A stretch of DNA of 41,975 nt from Bradyrhizobium sp. NAS96.2 (GCF_001908235.1 NZ_LGHK01000050.1:1-41975); one strand, 5' to 3'. Counted from the first letter of the stretch, positions 23,603 to 31,868 are shown. Notes: generated from the sequence alone by a model not told the origin. A program made the numbers and translations.

Positions 23603-23765
23603 GCCCTCCCTGCTGGCCCACCGCACGCCGCCTAACGCCCGGTTTGCAGCGCGATCTCGAAGACTTGCCGTTGGACAACCAGGTCGCGGAGGCTTGCGCT
23701 CGCTGAAAACATTCCGCAAAATTGTTGGAACAACGAGCCACACGCGGATTTCGGGCGGGTACCGG

Positions 23766-24080
23766 ATGACGGAAAAGCAGTTGCGGGCGAGAACATCTTT
23801 GCTGAAAGCAATGCTATTGGTCTCAGCCCTGCTGATGGGCTACTCGGATCTCATCACCACCAACGAGATATTGCAGCGCGGAATGGGTGAACTGAACCCG
23901 ATCATGCGGTTCACTCAGGAGTGGATGGGTGAATGGTGGCTGATTGCCAAGCTGGGCTTGACCTATCTCGTGATGTGGATGCTGTGGCGCGGCAAGAGCG
24001 AACGCCAGATGGCCTATGTGGTCGCCTTCATCGCAACGCCCGTCTACAACAATCTGATCATCCTCGCGGGCTCCAACTAA
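23766..24080 (+). CDS. Small membrane protein, DUF5658-like
   Basis: The 104-residue protein has three hydrophobic segments (around LLVSALLMGYSDLI, WLIAKLGLTYLVMWML and YVVAFIATPVYNNLIIL). The first is followed by TNEILQRGMGELNPIMRF; the pattern of an Asp near the first helix and ELNP after it resembles DUF5658 proteins, whose function is unknown. The frame is open to 23694; I chose ATG 23766 because the hydrophobic region then has a short polar lead. It lies after tRNA-Thr with no obvious operon partner. Confidence 0.65.
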   Translation: MTEKQLRARTSLLKAMLLVSALLMGYSDLITTNEILQRGMGELNPIMRFTQEWMGEWWLIAKLGLTYLVMWMLWRGKSERQMAYVVAFIATPVYNNLIILAGSN

Positions 24081-24162
24081 GCCGGCCTGCGCTTCCACGC
24101 CGGTAACGCCGCCTGGGCCCCGTCGCCGGCGCTCTCCATGTTGCGCCTGGTACATCCTATTG

Positions 24163-24176
24163 ATGTTTCGAAACAT
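24163..24176. promoter_or_regulatory. 14-bp perfect palindrome
   Basis: ATGTTTCGAAACAT at 24163-24176 equals its own reverse complement. It lies about 103 bp before the small membrane protein gene. It is reminiscent of half of a ParB parS site but lacks the central ACGT, so it is better described as an operator-like palindrome of unknown ligand. Confidence 0.4.
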
Positions 24177-24278
24177 GTTCGGCAGGCCCGGCCGCGGGTT
24201 AGCGTTGGACAAGACGCCCGAACTCGCCCTACCCTCGGTCTATTGCGAAAATGGAGGCTGCCAGGCGCGGTTCTGACG

Positions 24279-24461
24279 ATGGACTGGTCGTACTATCTCG
24301 TGGGCGCGGCTGTTGTCCTGCTGCTCCTCGCCTATCGTCTGCATGGCGGGCTGTTCAGGAAGGATTCGCTGCAGGACGAGAGGCTGAATCGGCTGATCGA
24401 TGAACGCATCGAGCGCATGGACCTGAAGCGCGAGAAAAAATACGACCCGCCCCAGTCATGA
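24279..24461 (+). CDS. Small single-pass membrane protein
   Basis: The 60-residue product has one N-terminal membrane helix (YYLVGAAVVLLLLAYRLHGG) and a highly charged cytoplasmic tail (DERLNRLIDERIERMDLKREKK) likely to form an amphipathic helix or coiled coil. No function is known to me. The frame is open to 24138, but the ATG at 24279 directly precedes the helix. Confidence 0.6.
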   Translation: MDWSYYLVGAAVVLLLLAYRLHGGLFRKDSLQDERLNRLIDERIERMDLKREKKYDPPQS

Positions 24462-25093
24462 AGACTGGGCGGCGATACCTCGTCGCGTGGATCTTCAGTC
24501 CACCGAGATGGACCGCCGACCACGGCAGCCCCGCCAGCTCGCGGGAGAGTACGGCAGCTCCGCGGGCGGGGACGAGAGCTTTAACGCTGGTGGTGCGCTG
24601 GCCGCAGCTTGGTTCTTCGATGCTGCTGCCGACGCAGTCCGCTGCTGCAGATCTCGCGATGATCCCGTGAATGCAGACCGTCCTGCTGTGGATGTTGCCT
24701 TCAAACCGAAATGCCTGGGCATCGAGTCCTCCATCCAGATTTTTTGCGGCTCACGCCGAGTGTCGTCCCCAGGAGCAATCCGAACACGCACTTGCTACTC
24801 AATCAAAGCGCTTCGCTTGATTCCCCACAAGCACGGAGAGAGCCGTACTATTCCGGTCCACGGCCGCCGCTTCACATCATTGATCGCGCTGCTACGCACC
24901 GGCATTCATCCGTCTCACTGTCTGCCGAACGGCAACAGCGATCGCGCCTGCCAAGCAGGTAACCGGGCCAGTGGTTGGGCGAACAACAGCACCCGCAGCA
25001 CTGCGCCTTGGCAGGAATCGTGGGATCATCCCCGTAGCTTCACCCATCCCTCGTCTTGCTTCTGTCCTTGCAGCCCAAAACGGAGTATGCAGA
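24462..25093. other. 632-bp region without a convincing gene
   Basis: Both strands contain only frames of poor codon character. A frame over 24487-25311 is interrupted in style and overlaps the real gene at 25094. The segment around 24790-24825 has a small hairpin, AATCA-AAGCG with CGCTT-GATT. It does not fold as a tRNA. The region could be a decayed gene, but I cannot name one. Confidence 0.4.
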
Positions 25094-25303
25094 ATGTCGG
25101 ATGGGACTCAGCCAATGACCTATTTGATCCTTGCCCGGGATGGCACCAGCCAAATCGTGCTGAAGCGCGACAGCGAAGATGCGGCCGAGAAGAAGGCACG
25201 CGAGCTGAAGGAGATGGGCTGGTTCGAGGTCGAGGTCCGCGAGGACAAAGCGGGGAACGCGGTCGCGACCGCGCTGACCGGACGCCCCCAGACCCTTCAA
25301 TGA
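25094..25303 (+). CDS. Small hypothetical protein
   Basis: The 69-residue protein reads MSDGTQPMTYLILARDG followed by a helical region (SEDAAEKKARELKEMGWFEVEV) and a polar tail. It looks like a short alpha/beta protein without signal or membrane segment. GGAG lies about nine bases upstream of ATG 25094; an ATG at 25115 is an alternative. Unknown role. Confidence 0.6.
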   Translation: MSDGTQPMTYLILARDGTSQIVLKRDSEDAAEKKARELKEMGWFEVEVREDKAGNAVATALTGRPQTLQ

Positions 25304-25356
25304 CGCCTTGATGAACCTTTGCCGGATGGCCCTTACACATGTGTGAGGAGCCCACC

Positions 25357-25539
25357 ATGTCCGACACAGCACATTACCGCTTCCAGTCCGATCAGGCGCG
25401 ACGGCTGGCCCGCCAGGTCACCGACGCCACGGTGCGCGAAAAGCTGCTCGAAATGGCCGAGGAGTATGGCCGCTACGCCGACCTGATCGAGGCCCGGAGC
25501 GCCGAACCGGCGCCCGTCGAAGCAGTGACCACCCACTAA
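25357..25539 (+). CDS. Small helical hypothetical protein
   Basis: The 60-residue product is almost wholly helical (QARRLARQVTDATVREKLLEM, then AEEYGRYADLIEAR) and ends in a short flexible tail. Similar proteins are frequent in Bradyrhizobium, where they are annotated as hypothetical. GAGGAG seven bases before the ATG gives a strong start. It lies 53 bp behind the preceding small gene, so the two may share a transcript. Confidence 0.65.
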   Translation: MSDTAHYRFQSDQARRLARQVTDATVREKLLEMAEEYGRYADLIEARSAEPAPVEAVTTH

Positions 25540-25597
25540 GGCTGGCCGAACCCCGCTCACGTATCGCGGCCAGGAAATTCACACGCAAGGGACACGG

Positions 25598-25796
25598 TTG
25601 GAAGCTCTCGACGGCATCCTCTTTCTGCTCGGATCGATCTTGGGCCTGCCGATCCGGCGATTTGGCCGATGGCTGGATCGGCAACCGCATCGCGACCCGT
25701 CGCAGATATCGACCCTTCACAAGATCGGCCGCCTGGCGCTTGCCGGGGGCCATCACCGCCGCGATCCTGGTGCGGCTCGCCTGGCTCATTCTCTGA
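25598..25796 (+). pseudogene. Small two-helix membrane protein, frameshifted
   Basis: From TTG 25598 (AAGGGA five bases upstream) the frame encodes an N-terminal hydrophobic segment (ILFLLGSILGLP) and a basic loop. At the G5 run 25745-25749 the frame goes wrong. Removing one G gives ALAGAITAAILVRLAWLIL and a stop at 25794, a clear second membrane helix and a 65-residue product. In the uncorrected frame the C-terminus is polar junk. I infer a real gene with a single-base insertion or a sequencing error. Confidence 0.5.
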
Positions 25797-25919
25797 TTGG
25801 GACGCCGCCAGGCATTCAGGTCGGCCCCTGAGGCACTTTCTCAAGCCGCGTCCAAACCGCGCGAAAACGCCTTGAGGATTTGTTCGGAACATTATGCGCC
25901 CTCAGGCGATTTTCCCCGC

Positions 25920-26138
25920 ATGAGGCTACGCGAGGCCAACCGCAATTTACTGCTTCTGGGCAGCTTCACGCTGCTCAGCGTGGCCGCTGCCGGCATCGTC
26001 GCCCTGCTCGATCCGGCACCCGCGCCGGCCAACACCGCGCCCCGGTCCGCTGCGAATCAAGCGCCGGCTGATCGTCCGATGCCGGTCCGGATCGTCGGTA
26101 CCCCGTTCGTCCCGAACACCAATCCCCGCCAGCGCTGA
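25920..26138 (+). CDS. Small membrane-anchored protein
   Basis: The 72-residue product has one N-terminal hydrophobic helix (LLLLGSFTLLSVAAAGIVALL) after a short basic start, then an Ala/Pro-rich tail ending PVRIVGTPFVPNTNPRQR. It may be an anchored periplasmic peptide or have a signal peptide. The frame is open to 25797; ATG 25920 is chosen for the compact N-terminus. The ribosome site is weak. Confidence 0.5.
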   Translation: MRLREANRNLLLLGSFTLLSVAAAGIVALLDPAPAPANTAPRSAANQAPADRPMPVRIVGTPFVPNTNPRQR

Positions 26139-26272
26139 CGGTCCTCCCGCCCCGGGAATGTCACAATTATGTCACCGCACCTGTGAAACAGGCGTCTTCG
26201 TCAACCATCATGATGGCCGGCGCTTGATTCCGCGCGGTTGCTTTGCTGGAATCCGCGCGCTCAAGGTGCGCC

Positions 26273-26839
26273 ATGAAGTGGATGAAAGAACGCGATCTCC
26301 TGATCGCGCAGACAATGGCCTTCGTACAGTCGGTGAAGGGCAAGCTGCCCGACGCCGAGGTGCCGGCGTCTGCGCAGCGGACCGCCGCGACGCCCGCCCC
26401 GCAGCCGGCCTCGACCGAGGCAGCCTTCGAGGCAGCATTGGAGGCAGCCTTGGAGACAAAGGCCCCTCTGGAGACAAAGGCCGCCTTGGAGAGCAAGGTT
26501 GCGCCGGAGATCGAGCCTGCGGCCGAGGCCCCAAGGGAGGCCCCAAGGGTCGTCATGCCACCCCCGCTTCCAGTGCCGACCGTGCTCGAGGGCCTGCCCT
26601 CCGCTCCGTCGCCCTTGGCGGTGACGGTCGTCGAGGTCCCACCGCCGGAGCAGCCGCCGCATTTCCCAAAACTCGACATCCGCGGCGACTTCGGGTCCGA
26701 GGTGCGGGAACGGGTTGCCAATTTCCGAGCGCAGCAGCAACGCTTCCTGAAGGAGCGCGAGGAATACTGCACCACGACCATGGCCAAGGTCCGCGCCGCG
26801 ATCCGCGACAACAGCGAACTGCCACGCTCCGGTAAATAA
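26273..26839 (+). CDS. Ala/Glu/Pro-rich hypothetical protein
   Basis: The 188-residue protein has a helical N-terminus (MKWMKERDLLIAQTMAFVQSV), then a low-complexity middle of EAALE and LETKA units (about 48-78), a Pro-rich linker, and a charged helical C-terminus (EVRERVANFRAQQQRFLKER). The DNA of the middle part shows short tandem duplications of GAGACAAAGGCC. No signal peptide. Function unknown; the architecture suggests two helical ends joined by a flexible spacer. Confidence 0.65.
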   Translation: MKWMKERDLLIAQTMAFVQSVKGKLPDAEVPASAQRTAATPAPQPASTEAAFEAALEAALETKAPLETKAALESKVAPEIEPAAEAPREAPRVVMPPPLPVPTVLEGLPSAPSPLAVTVVEVPPPEQPPHFPKLDIRGDFGSEVRERVANFRAQQQRFLKEREEYCTTTMAKVRAAIRDNSELPRSGK

Positions 26840-26871
26840 CCGGCGCCCTTCTCCGAACTGTTTGTCGGCTC

Positions 26872-28025
26872 TCAGCCCTGCGCGCCCGACTTCACCGGCT
26901 CGGTCAGGAAGCGTCCGCCCGATTGCGTCAGCGCCGGCTCTTCCACCGCGAGAGCAGGCTGCTGCCCTTCCAGCATCGATCGCAGGCCGGCCACCGCCTG
27001 GGTCATGCGTTCGGCGAATTTGGCCGCAGCGCCATCGAGGAACGCCTTGTCCTTCGGCTTCGGCTTCGCGATGCGCAGTTCGAAACGCGACGTTCCGTTT
27101 GGGCCGTCCAGAACGGCCCGGGTCATGATAATCCGCGGCGCTCCGGGCACCGGCAACGTGATGCCGACCGTGAAGTAATCGACCGGTCGCCAATCGAGCG
27201 TTTCCTCGACGTTGGTATGATTGCCGTGCGCGCAATGATTTTTGGTGCCGATACCACGTCGCCCCTTGCCTGACTCCTCGATGATGTCGTCGGCGTCCCA
27301 CCATTTCCGCCATTGCCCGGCACGGTGATGAATTCCCACACCGTCTGCCGCGGCGCTGCGATGTCGAATTCCAGGATCGCGTAGGCGTCTTCGCGCGTCA
27401 CCTCCATCCGCGTTTGCGCATCATCGTGCTGCCACGCGGCTTCGAGATCGCGGACCCACAACGTCACATCGCCGATGACGTCGATGGTTTCCTGGTGCGG
27501 GACGAGACCTTGCGCCACCGGATCGACGCCCATGGCGCGGATCGCCGCATCGCTGTAGAGCGCGTAGGCGTGTCCGCCGACCTTCTCGCTCACCGTGTTC
27601 TTGAGCAGCCGGTGGACCAGGATGACATCGCGGCCGGCGAGCTCTTCCCTGCCGCCCATCTTCTGCTTCACCATCTCGCCGTGATGGACGACGAACTTGA
27701 AATCGAGATCGCCCATCGCAACGCAGGCCTTGCACTCGCACGTCGAGGCCTGGCGAACGTCGCGCAAGCGCCGGCGAAACTTGAAATAGGCGCCCTCGAT
27801 CGCGTCCTGCAGCAGCGAGCCGTCGATCGTCCCGGTCGAGTAGACGAATGCGGCGTCGCCCTCGAACTTGGCGAGGCGAAACGGCGGGCGCAGCCCCTTG
27901 ACCACCGCGTCCATGAAATCGGCGATGATATCCTGTGCATGGTCGAGTTCGACCGCGGCGAGGAAGTTGGTGTAGCCGGAAATATCGGCAATCGCGAAAT
28001 ATGCCGCTTCAGCTTTCGGAAGCAT
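26872..28025 (-). pseudogene. DUF2652/SRPBCC two-domain protein, frameshifted
   Basis: From ATG 28025 (GGAGG five bases upstream) the frame encodes a DUF2652 domain, a relative of class III cyclases: FAIADISGYTNFL, AKFEGDAAFVYS, then conserved CECKAC near residue 100. A START/SRPBCC-like domain follows (EFDIAAPRQTVWEFITVPG). Near 27316-27318 the frame breaks; the second half continues as WRKWWDADDIIEESG through to 26872. One missing base at the short C run explains it, and the repaired product would be about 384 residues. DUF2652 keeps the cyclase fold, but I cannot show activity. Confidence 0.75.
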
Positions 28026-28280
28026 CAAAACCTCCAGCGCAACCGGTTCACGCCATACGCGTGGATGCGCAGTTGTCATATCCCGCCACGCGGTCGAGGG
28101 CCACGATTATCGTTGCTTTCCGATGCCGGACGCGCTGGATTCCGGCCTCGCACAGGCCTGTCCGGTCGAACCTGTCAAGATCACGGCGTAGCGCTTCAAG
28201 CCTGATCCGGCTGGCTTGCGGGCGATGCGCTGCCAACGGGTTCACCCGATCGCCTGAGCGACACACAGAGGGGAAACAAC
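28026..28280. other. Divergent intergenic region
   Basis: The 255 bp between the DUF2652 gene and the secreted protein at 28281 contain no gene that I can support. There is no strong palindrome. Promoters of both genes are expected here. Confidence 0.4.
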
Positions 28281-28682
28281 ATGAAATTGGCTTCTGCCGC
28301 CGCATTGGCAGTTGTTGGCTGCCTTGTCGGCTTCAATTCCGCAAACGCGCAGGGAGTCGCCATGAAAACGACGCCGACGACAAAAATTCTCGCGATCGGG
28401 ACCATCAATCCCGGTTTCGACCAATCGCAGGTGCGCGCTGTCCTGCCGGAGGAAGTTCGCGAAACCGTCGAGCTCTACCTCGATGGCAAGATCGAGCAGT
28501 GGTACTCGCTCCAGGGAAGGCCTGGCGTCGCCTTCATCATCAACGTCACCGATCCGGCCGTCGCGCACGAGATGCTCGAAAAGCTGCCTTTGGGCAAAGC
28601 TCATATGATGAGCTTCGAACTGATCCCGATTGGCCCGCTCAACCCGCTTCGCTTTTTGCAGGGTATGCAGTCGAAACCATGA
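28281..28682 (+). CDS. Exported muconolactone-isomerase/YciI-like protein
   Basis: The 133-residue product has a signal peptide (MKLASAAALAVVGCLVGFNSANAQ) followed by a dimeric alpha-beta barrel-like domain: LPEEVRETVELYLDGKIEQWYSLQGRPGVAF, then AVAHEMLEKLPLGKAHMMSFELIPIGPL. That arrangement is that of muconolactone delta-isomerase and related barrel proteins. Export is unusual for an isomerase, so the function may differ. It converges with the hydrolase gene, 18 bp apart. Confidence 0.7.
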   Translation: MKLASAAALAVVGCLVGFNSANAQGVAMKTTPTTKILAIGTINPGFDQSQVRAVLPEEVRETVELYLDGKIEQWYSLQGRPGVAFIINVTDPAVAHEMLEKLPLGKAHMMSFELIPIGPLNPLRFLQGMQSKP

Positions 28683-28700
28683 ACAGGCGGCGCCAGCGCT

Positions 28701-29549
28701 CTAGCGTCCGCCGATCTTCTCCAGCACCGGCAGCAGATGCTGCAAGAACTCGCCTGGATTTTCGCTCATCGGGAAATGGCCGAGGCCTTTCATGATGGTG
28801 GCCTCGCAGCCGGCAATGCTATTCGCCACCGCCAGCGTCTCCGCCGGCGTGCAGGAATAATCGTACTCGCCTGACAGCAGGAACAGCGGGCAGCGCCTGG
28901 TGTCGATCTCGGCGACGCGGGCGCGGATGTCGCCGTCGATCTTGTAGAAATAGAGGTCGCCCTTGAACACGCCGGGCCCGCCCTGCATGTAGTGCCACAG
29001 CGTCTCCCACCTCTCGCTGTCGGGCGCGTCGGGCCCAACGAGGCCGGAGACGATGGCGGCTGCGACCTCGCCGCCATGCACGTCGGGCCGGTGCAGGAAA
29101 TTCAGGTCGTAATAGGGATCGACATGCGCGCCGGCCTGCAGGCCGATGATGGCGCGGAAGCGTTCGGGATGCTCGAGCGCGAGGTGCAGTGCGATCCGGC
29201 CGCCGATCGAGCAGCCGATCACGATCGGCTTGTCGAGTTCGAGCGCGTCGATCACGGCGAGGATCATCGCTGTGTATTGCGTCGAGGTGAGCTGGTACTC
29301 CTCGTCGTGCCAGCCTTGCGGCGGCGACGACTTGCCGTGCCAGGGCATGTCGAAGGCGATGACGCGATGGTTGCGGGTGACGCGCGGATCGTTCATCAGG
29401 CCGCGATATTGCCGCCCGTCGGCGCCTGCGGTGTGCAGGCAGAGCAGCGGCGTGCCCTCGCCCGCCTCCTCGACATAGACGCGGTGCGCCCGGCCGGACA
29501 GCTCGAGATGCATGTAGCGGCCGATGATCGGCTCGAATTTGGCGCTCAT
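28701..29549 (-). CDS. Alpha/beta hydrolase
   Basis: The 282-residue protein has the nucleophile elbow GCSIGG (Ser114), a candidate acid Asp230 (LSGEYDYSCTP) and His258 (GLGHFPM). The oxyanion region HTAGADGRQ follows strand 3. This is a typical esterase/lactonase-like fold; meta-cleavage-product hydrolases and epoxide hydrolases are the nearest types, but the substrate is unknown. Its ATG overlaps the upstream stop codon as ATGA (29546-29549), which indicates translational coupling with the SCP2-like gene. Confidence 0.88.
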   Translation of the reverse strand: MSAKFEPIIGRYMHLELSGRAHRVYVEEAGEGTPLLCLHTAGADGRQYRGLMNDPRVTRNHRVIAFDMPWHGKSSPPQGWHDEEYQLTSTQYTAMILAVIDALELDKPIVIGCSIGGRIALHLALEHPERFRAIIGLQAGAHVDPYYDLNFLHRPDVHGGEVAAAIVSGLVGPDAPDSERWETLWHYMQGGPGVFKGDLYFYKIDGDIRARVAEIDTRRCPLFLLSGEYDYSCTPAETLAVANSIAGCEATIMKGLGHFPMSENPGEFLQHLLPVLEKIGGR

Positions 29550-29914
29550 GCGGCGGCTCCCTCGCGGCGCAGCTTGCCGAGCGCTTCCTTGAAGTAGCGC
29601 AGGTTCGCCATGAAGATCTGCAGCTCGCCCTCGGCCTTCAGCACGCGGCGCTTGATCAGCGCCATCAGGTCGTTCGAGCCGGGCGGCGGCCTCAGCTCGC
29701 AGAACCTGTCCCACTCCTCGTCCGAGGTGCGCAGCGCGAACGAGGACGACGGCATCACGAACGGCCCCTGGGTCACCGCGACGATCCGGCCCTCATGGAT
29801 CGCGATCAGCCAGGCGGTCTTGCCGATCTCGAGCAGGAATGTCGTGGTGAGATAGCGGCCGCGCCGCACCAGGCCGGCGTCGCCGTTGACCCGTTCCTTC
29901 AGCATCTCGATCAT
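29546..29914 (-). CDS. SCP2-like (sterol-carrier) hypothetical protein
   Basis: The 122-residue protein reads as a small alpha/beta domain: LVRRGRYLTTTFLLEIGKTAWLIAIHEGRIVAVTQGPF, then helices ending KRRVLKAEGELQIFMANLRYFKEAL. The pattern, with strands that could form a lipid-binding tunnel, resembles SCP2-like proteins found beside hydrolases in aromatic or steroid catabolism. I chose ATG 29914 because upstream residues have the character of promoter sequence. Its stop overlaps the hydrolase ATG by four bases. Confidence 0.7.
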   Translation of the reverse strand: MIEMLKERVNGDAGLVRRGRYLTTTFLLEIGKTAWLIAIHEGRIVAVTQGPFVMPSSSFALRTSDEEWDRFCELRPPPGSNDLMALIKRRVLKAEGELQIFMANLRYFKEALGKLRREGAAA

Positions 29915-30074
29915 ATCGGCTCCATCCCGCTGAGCGGCCCGTCCGCGCAGACCGCAGCGGGCACTTGTTCTGCCGGCAATGATGGAAGGAATGGCTGAGC
30001 CGTCAATCGCTACAGGCGTGGCGCGGCCACGGCGTTTTCGCTGGGCGCGCCAATCGGTTCGCGTGAACAAGAAG

Positions 30075-30194
30075 CTAGAGCCAGGACCAGACCAGCGCCA
30101 CGTTCGCGGCGCAGGCCGCGAGCAGCGCAACCGCAAGCGCGAGGTGCACGCGTTCGTAGGGGGACTGGTGGATCGCTCTCATGGGTCGGAGCAT
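30075..30194 (-). CDS. Possible 39-residue membrane peptide
   Basis: On the minus strand a frame starting at ATG 30194 (or ATG 30182) encodes a short polar lead and one hydrophobic helix, LALAVALLAACAANVALVWSW, then a stop. The high hydrophobicity and clean helix argue for a real small protein. The ribosome site is poor, and the length is too small for codon-use evidence. Confidence 0.35.
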   Translation of the reverse strand: MLRPMRAIHQSPYERVHLALAVALLAACAANVALVWSWL

Positions 30195-30408
30195 CCGGCG
30201 ATTCTACCCGGAGAGTCCCGGGGATTCTTTTTTCCCGAGTTTACGACCCGTTAAGGACTCAAGGCTCTCCGACGAAAGGGCCGAAATGACCCATATTTTC
30301 AGATGCTTGCCGTATATCCGAGCTCACGGTTCCGTGATTGGAACGAGGTGATCTTCCCCGAAACCCGGGGCGGCCATTGGCGTTGTCGGGGGATTGGGGA
30401 AACGACGA
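30195..30408. other. Intergenic region with a small palindrome
   Basis: No gene is visible between the small peptide and the gene at 30409. TCACGG (30324-30329) and CCGTGA (30332-30337) form a 14-bp palindrome with a 2-bp centre, about 72 bp upstream of the next start codon; it may be an operator. Confidence 0.35.
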
Positions 30409-30660
30409 ATGCCATACGCGCTGTTCTATCAAGACGCCAAGCTAAGCAAGGCGTATCCGACCGAGGCCGACGTCTGGAAGCTCGCCAGGAAATCCGGGCT
30501 GGTGGTGGATGCCATCTCGGAAGAGAAAAAGGCCTCGCCGCGCCCGGTGCTGGACAATGACTACGAGATCCGGCCCTGCCAGCTCGAGCCGAACGAGGAC
30601 CCGGTCAAGAACAAGGCCGATGCCGATCGCGAAGCGCGGCAGGAGCCGCGGCTGAACTAA
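30409..30660 (+). CDS. Hypothetical protein
   Basis: The 83-residue product begins MPYALFYQDAKLSKAYPTEADVWKLARKSGLV, then a charged C-terminal half (LDNDYEIRPCQLEPNEDPVKNKADADREARQE). It looks cytoplasmic and partly disordered. Similar proteins are common in Bradyrhizobium without known function. GGGGAA lies about nine bases upstream of the ATG. Confidence 0.65.
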   Translation: MPYALFYQDAKLSKAYPTEADVWKLARKSGLVVDAISEEKKASPRPVLDNDYEIRPCQLEPNEDPVKNKADADREARQEPRLN

Positions 30661-30724
30661 CGGATGGCAGATCGCCCGGTGCGCATGGGCGAACCGGGTG
30701 CTGGTGCGATGGTCGCGTTGCCCC

Positions 30725-30964
30725 CTACGGCGTCGCGGTTGCCAGCGAGGCCTGTTCGGCGGCGAGCGACACGCAGATCTTCCGCCGATGCAGGCCCCGG
30801 ATCGCGCCCGTCACCTTGAGCACCTTGCCGGCCGAGCAGGACGAGTCCTGCACGAACACGACCTCGTAAGGCGCGAGCGCCAAGGGTTCGGATTTGAGGA
30901 TGGTCTGGGCAAAGCACGGCACGGAGACCGCAGAGAGGATCAGCCCTAACGCAAAGCTACGCAT
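30725..30964 (-). CDS. Small secreted protein
   Basis: The 79-residue product has a signal peptide (MRSFALGLILSAVSVPCFAQ) and a mature part with two cysteines (SSCSAGKVLKVTGAIRGLHRRKICVSL) likely to form a disulphide. It resembles short periplasmic proteins found in rhizobia. The ATG has GGTGGA about ten bases upstream. Function unknown. Confidence 0.65.
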   Translation of the reverse strand: MRSFALGLILSAVSVPCFAQTILKSEPLALAPYEVVFVQDSSCSAGKVLKVTGAIRGLHRRKICVSLAAEQASLATATP

Positions 30965-31095
30965 GTTTGTTTGTCCACCAGCCCGGCGATCGCATAATAA
31001 CGGATCACGATGAAAGTTCCGTGCAATGCAGGAATTATTTTTTGCATTGCACGATCAGGCGTGAACACCGGCTGAATGGGCAGGCGTGGGGCAGC

Positions 31096-31124
31096 AAAAA
31101 AGGCCGACCCGAAGGCCGGCCTTT
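31096..31124 (-). terminator. Terminator of the porin gene
   Basis: On the minus strand AAAGGCCG pairs with CGGCCTTT and is followed by a run of T (31096-31100 as A on the plus strand). It starts about 25 bp after the porin stop codon. Confidence 0.8.
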
Positions 31125-31148
31125 GATCTCGCTGCAACGAAACCGCGA

Positions 31149-31868
31149 TCAGTAGCGGGAGCCCACCGGACCGCCCCAGCCGAAGCGGTAGTTGACCCCG
31201 ACCTTGACGGTATGCTCGTCGTTCCGGAAGCTTGTACCGACGAGGTCGGCCGGGCCGCTGGTGAAGTTGGACTTGCCGAAATTGTAGTACTGGTATTCGG
31301 CCTTCGCCGACCAGTTCGGGGCGAACATGTATTCGAGGCCGGCACCCACCGTGTAGCCGTCCTTGTGGCCGCCATCGGTGGTGAAGGCCGCCGGCACGCC
31401 ACCGACCGTCGCCGTGATGTTGTTGTTGTCGCGCCAGGCATAACCGCCCTTGGCGTAGAGCAGCGCCGGACCCCAGGTGTAGCCAAGGCGGCCGGTCACT
31501 GAGCCGAGCTGGTCGGTATTCCCGGTCACCAGCGTCCCGCCCGGGAGCAGCACGCCATTGTTGTTCGAGGAGCTGGGCAGCCAGGAGTACTGCGCCTCGA
31601 CGCCCATCACCCAGTTCGGCGCGAACTGATAGTCGAAGCCGCCCTGCACGCCACCCATGAAGCGCGCATCGCTGCCCATCAGGTTGGTGCCGTCGGTGAA
31701 CGCGCCGCCGACATGGCCGCCGATATAGAAACCGGTCCAGTTGTAGACGAGCGCCGGTGCGGTATAGGGCGGCGGAGCCTTGGTATAGGTGCGAGCCGGC
31801 ATGTCAGCCGCAAATGCCGGGCCCGCAAGGGCGGCCAGCGCGACTGTGCCGAGCAAAAACTTCTTCAT
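31149..31868 (-). CDS. Outer membrane beta-barrel protein (Omp25/Omp31-like)
   Basis: The 239-residue product has a signal peptide (MKKFLLGTVALAALAGPAFA) and a sequence of alternating hydrophobic/aromatic strands typical of an 8-stranded barrel: VYNWTGFYIGGHVGGAF near the start, repeated GxVxGxLGYxWGP, GYTVGAGLEYMFAPNWS, ending in VGVNYRFGWGGPVGSRY. It matches the Omp25/31 porin-like family that forms the main surface antigens of rhizobia. It is followed by a strong terminator and appears to be transcribed alone. Confidence 0.9.
   Translation of the reverse strand: MKKFLLGTVALAALAGPAFAADMPARTYTKAPPPYTAPALVYNWTGFYIGGHVGGAFTDGTNLMGSDARFMGGVQGGFDYQFAPNWVMGVEAQYSWLPSSSNNNGVLLPGGTLVTGNTDQLGSVTGRLGYTWGPALLYAKGGYAWRDNNNITATVGGVPAAFTTDGGHKDGYTVGAGLEYMFAPNWSAKAEYQYYNFGKSNFTSGPADLVGTSFRNDEHTVKVGVNYRFGWGGPVGSRY

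Noticed and set aside
24163..24176. parS site
   Set aside because: The 16-bp ParB consensus needs the ACGT centre; this palindrome lacks it.
24760..24840. tRNA-like segment (CGAACACGCACTTGC near 24780)
   Set aside because: I could not form an acceptor stem, T arm and anticodon arm together on either strand.
24487..25311. 274-codon plus-strand frame
   Set aside because: It overlaps the better supported gene at 25094 in another frame and shows no domain or codon support.
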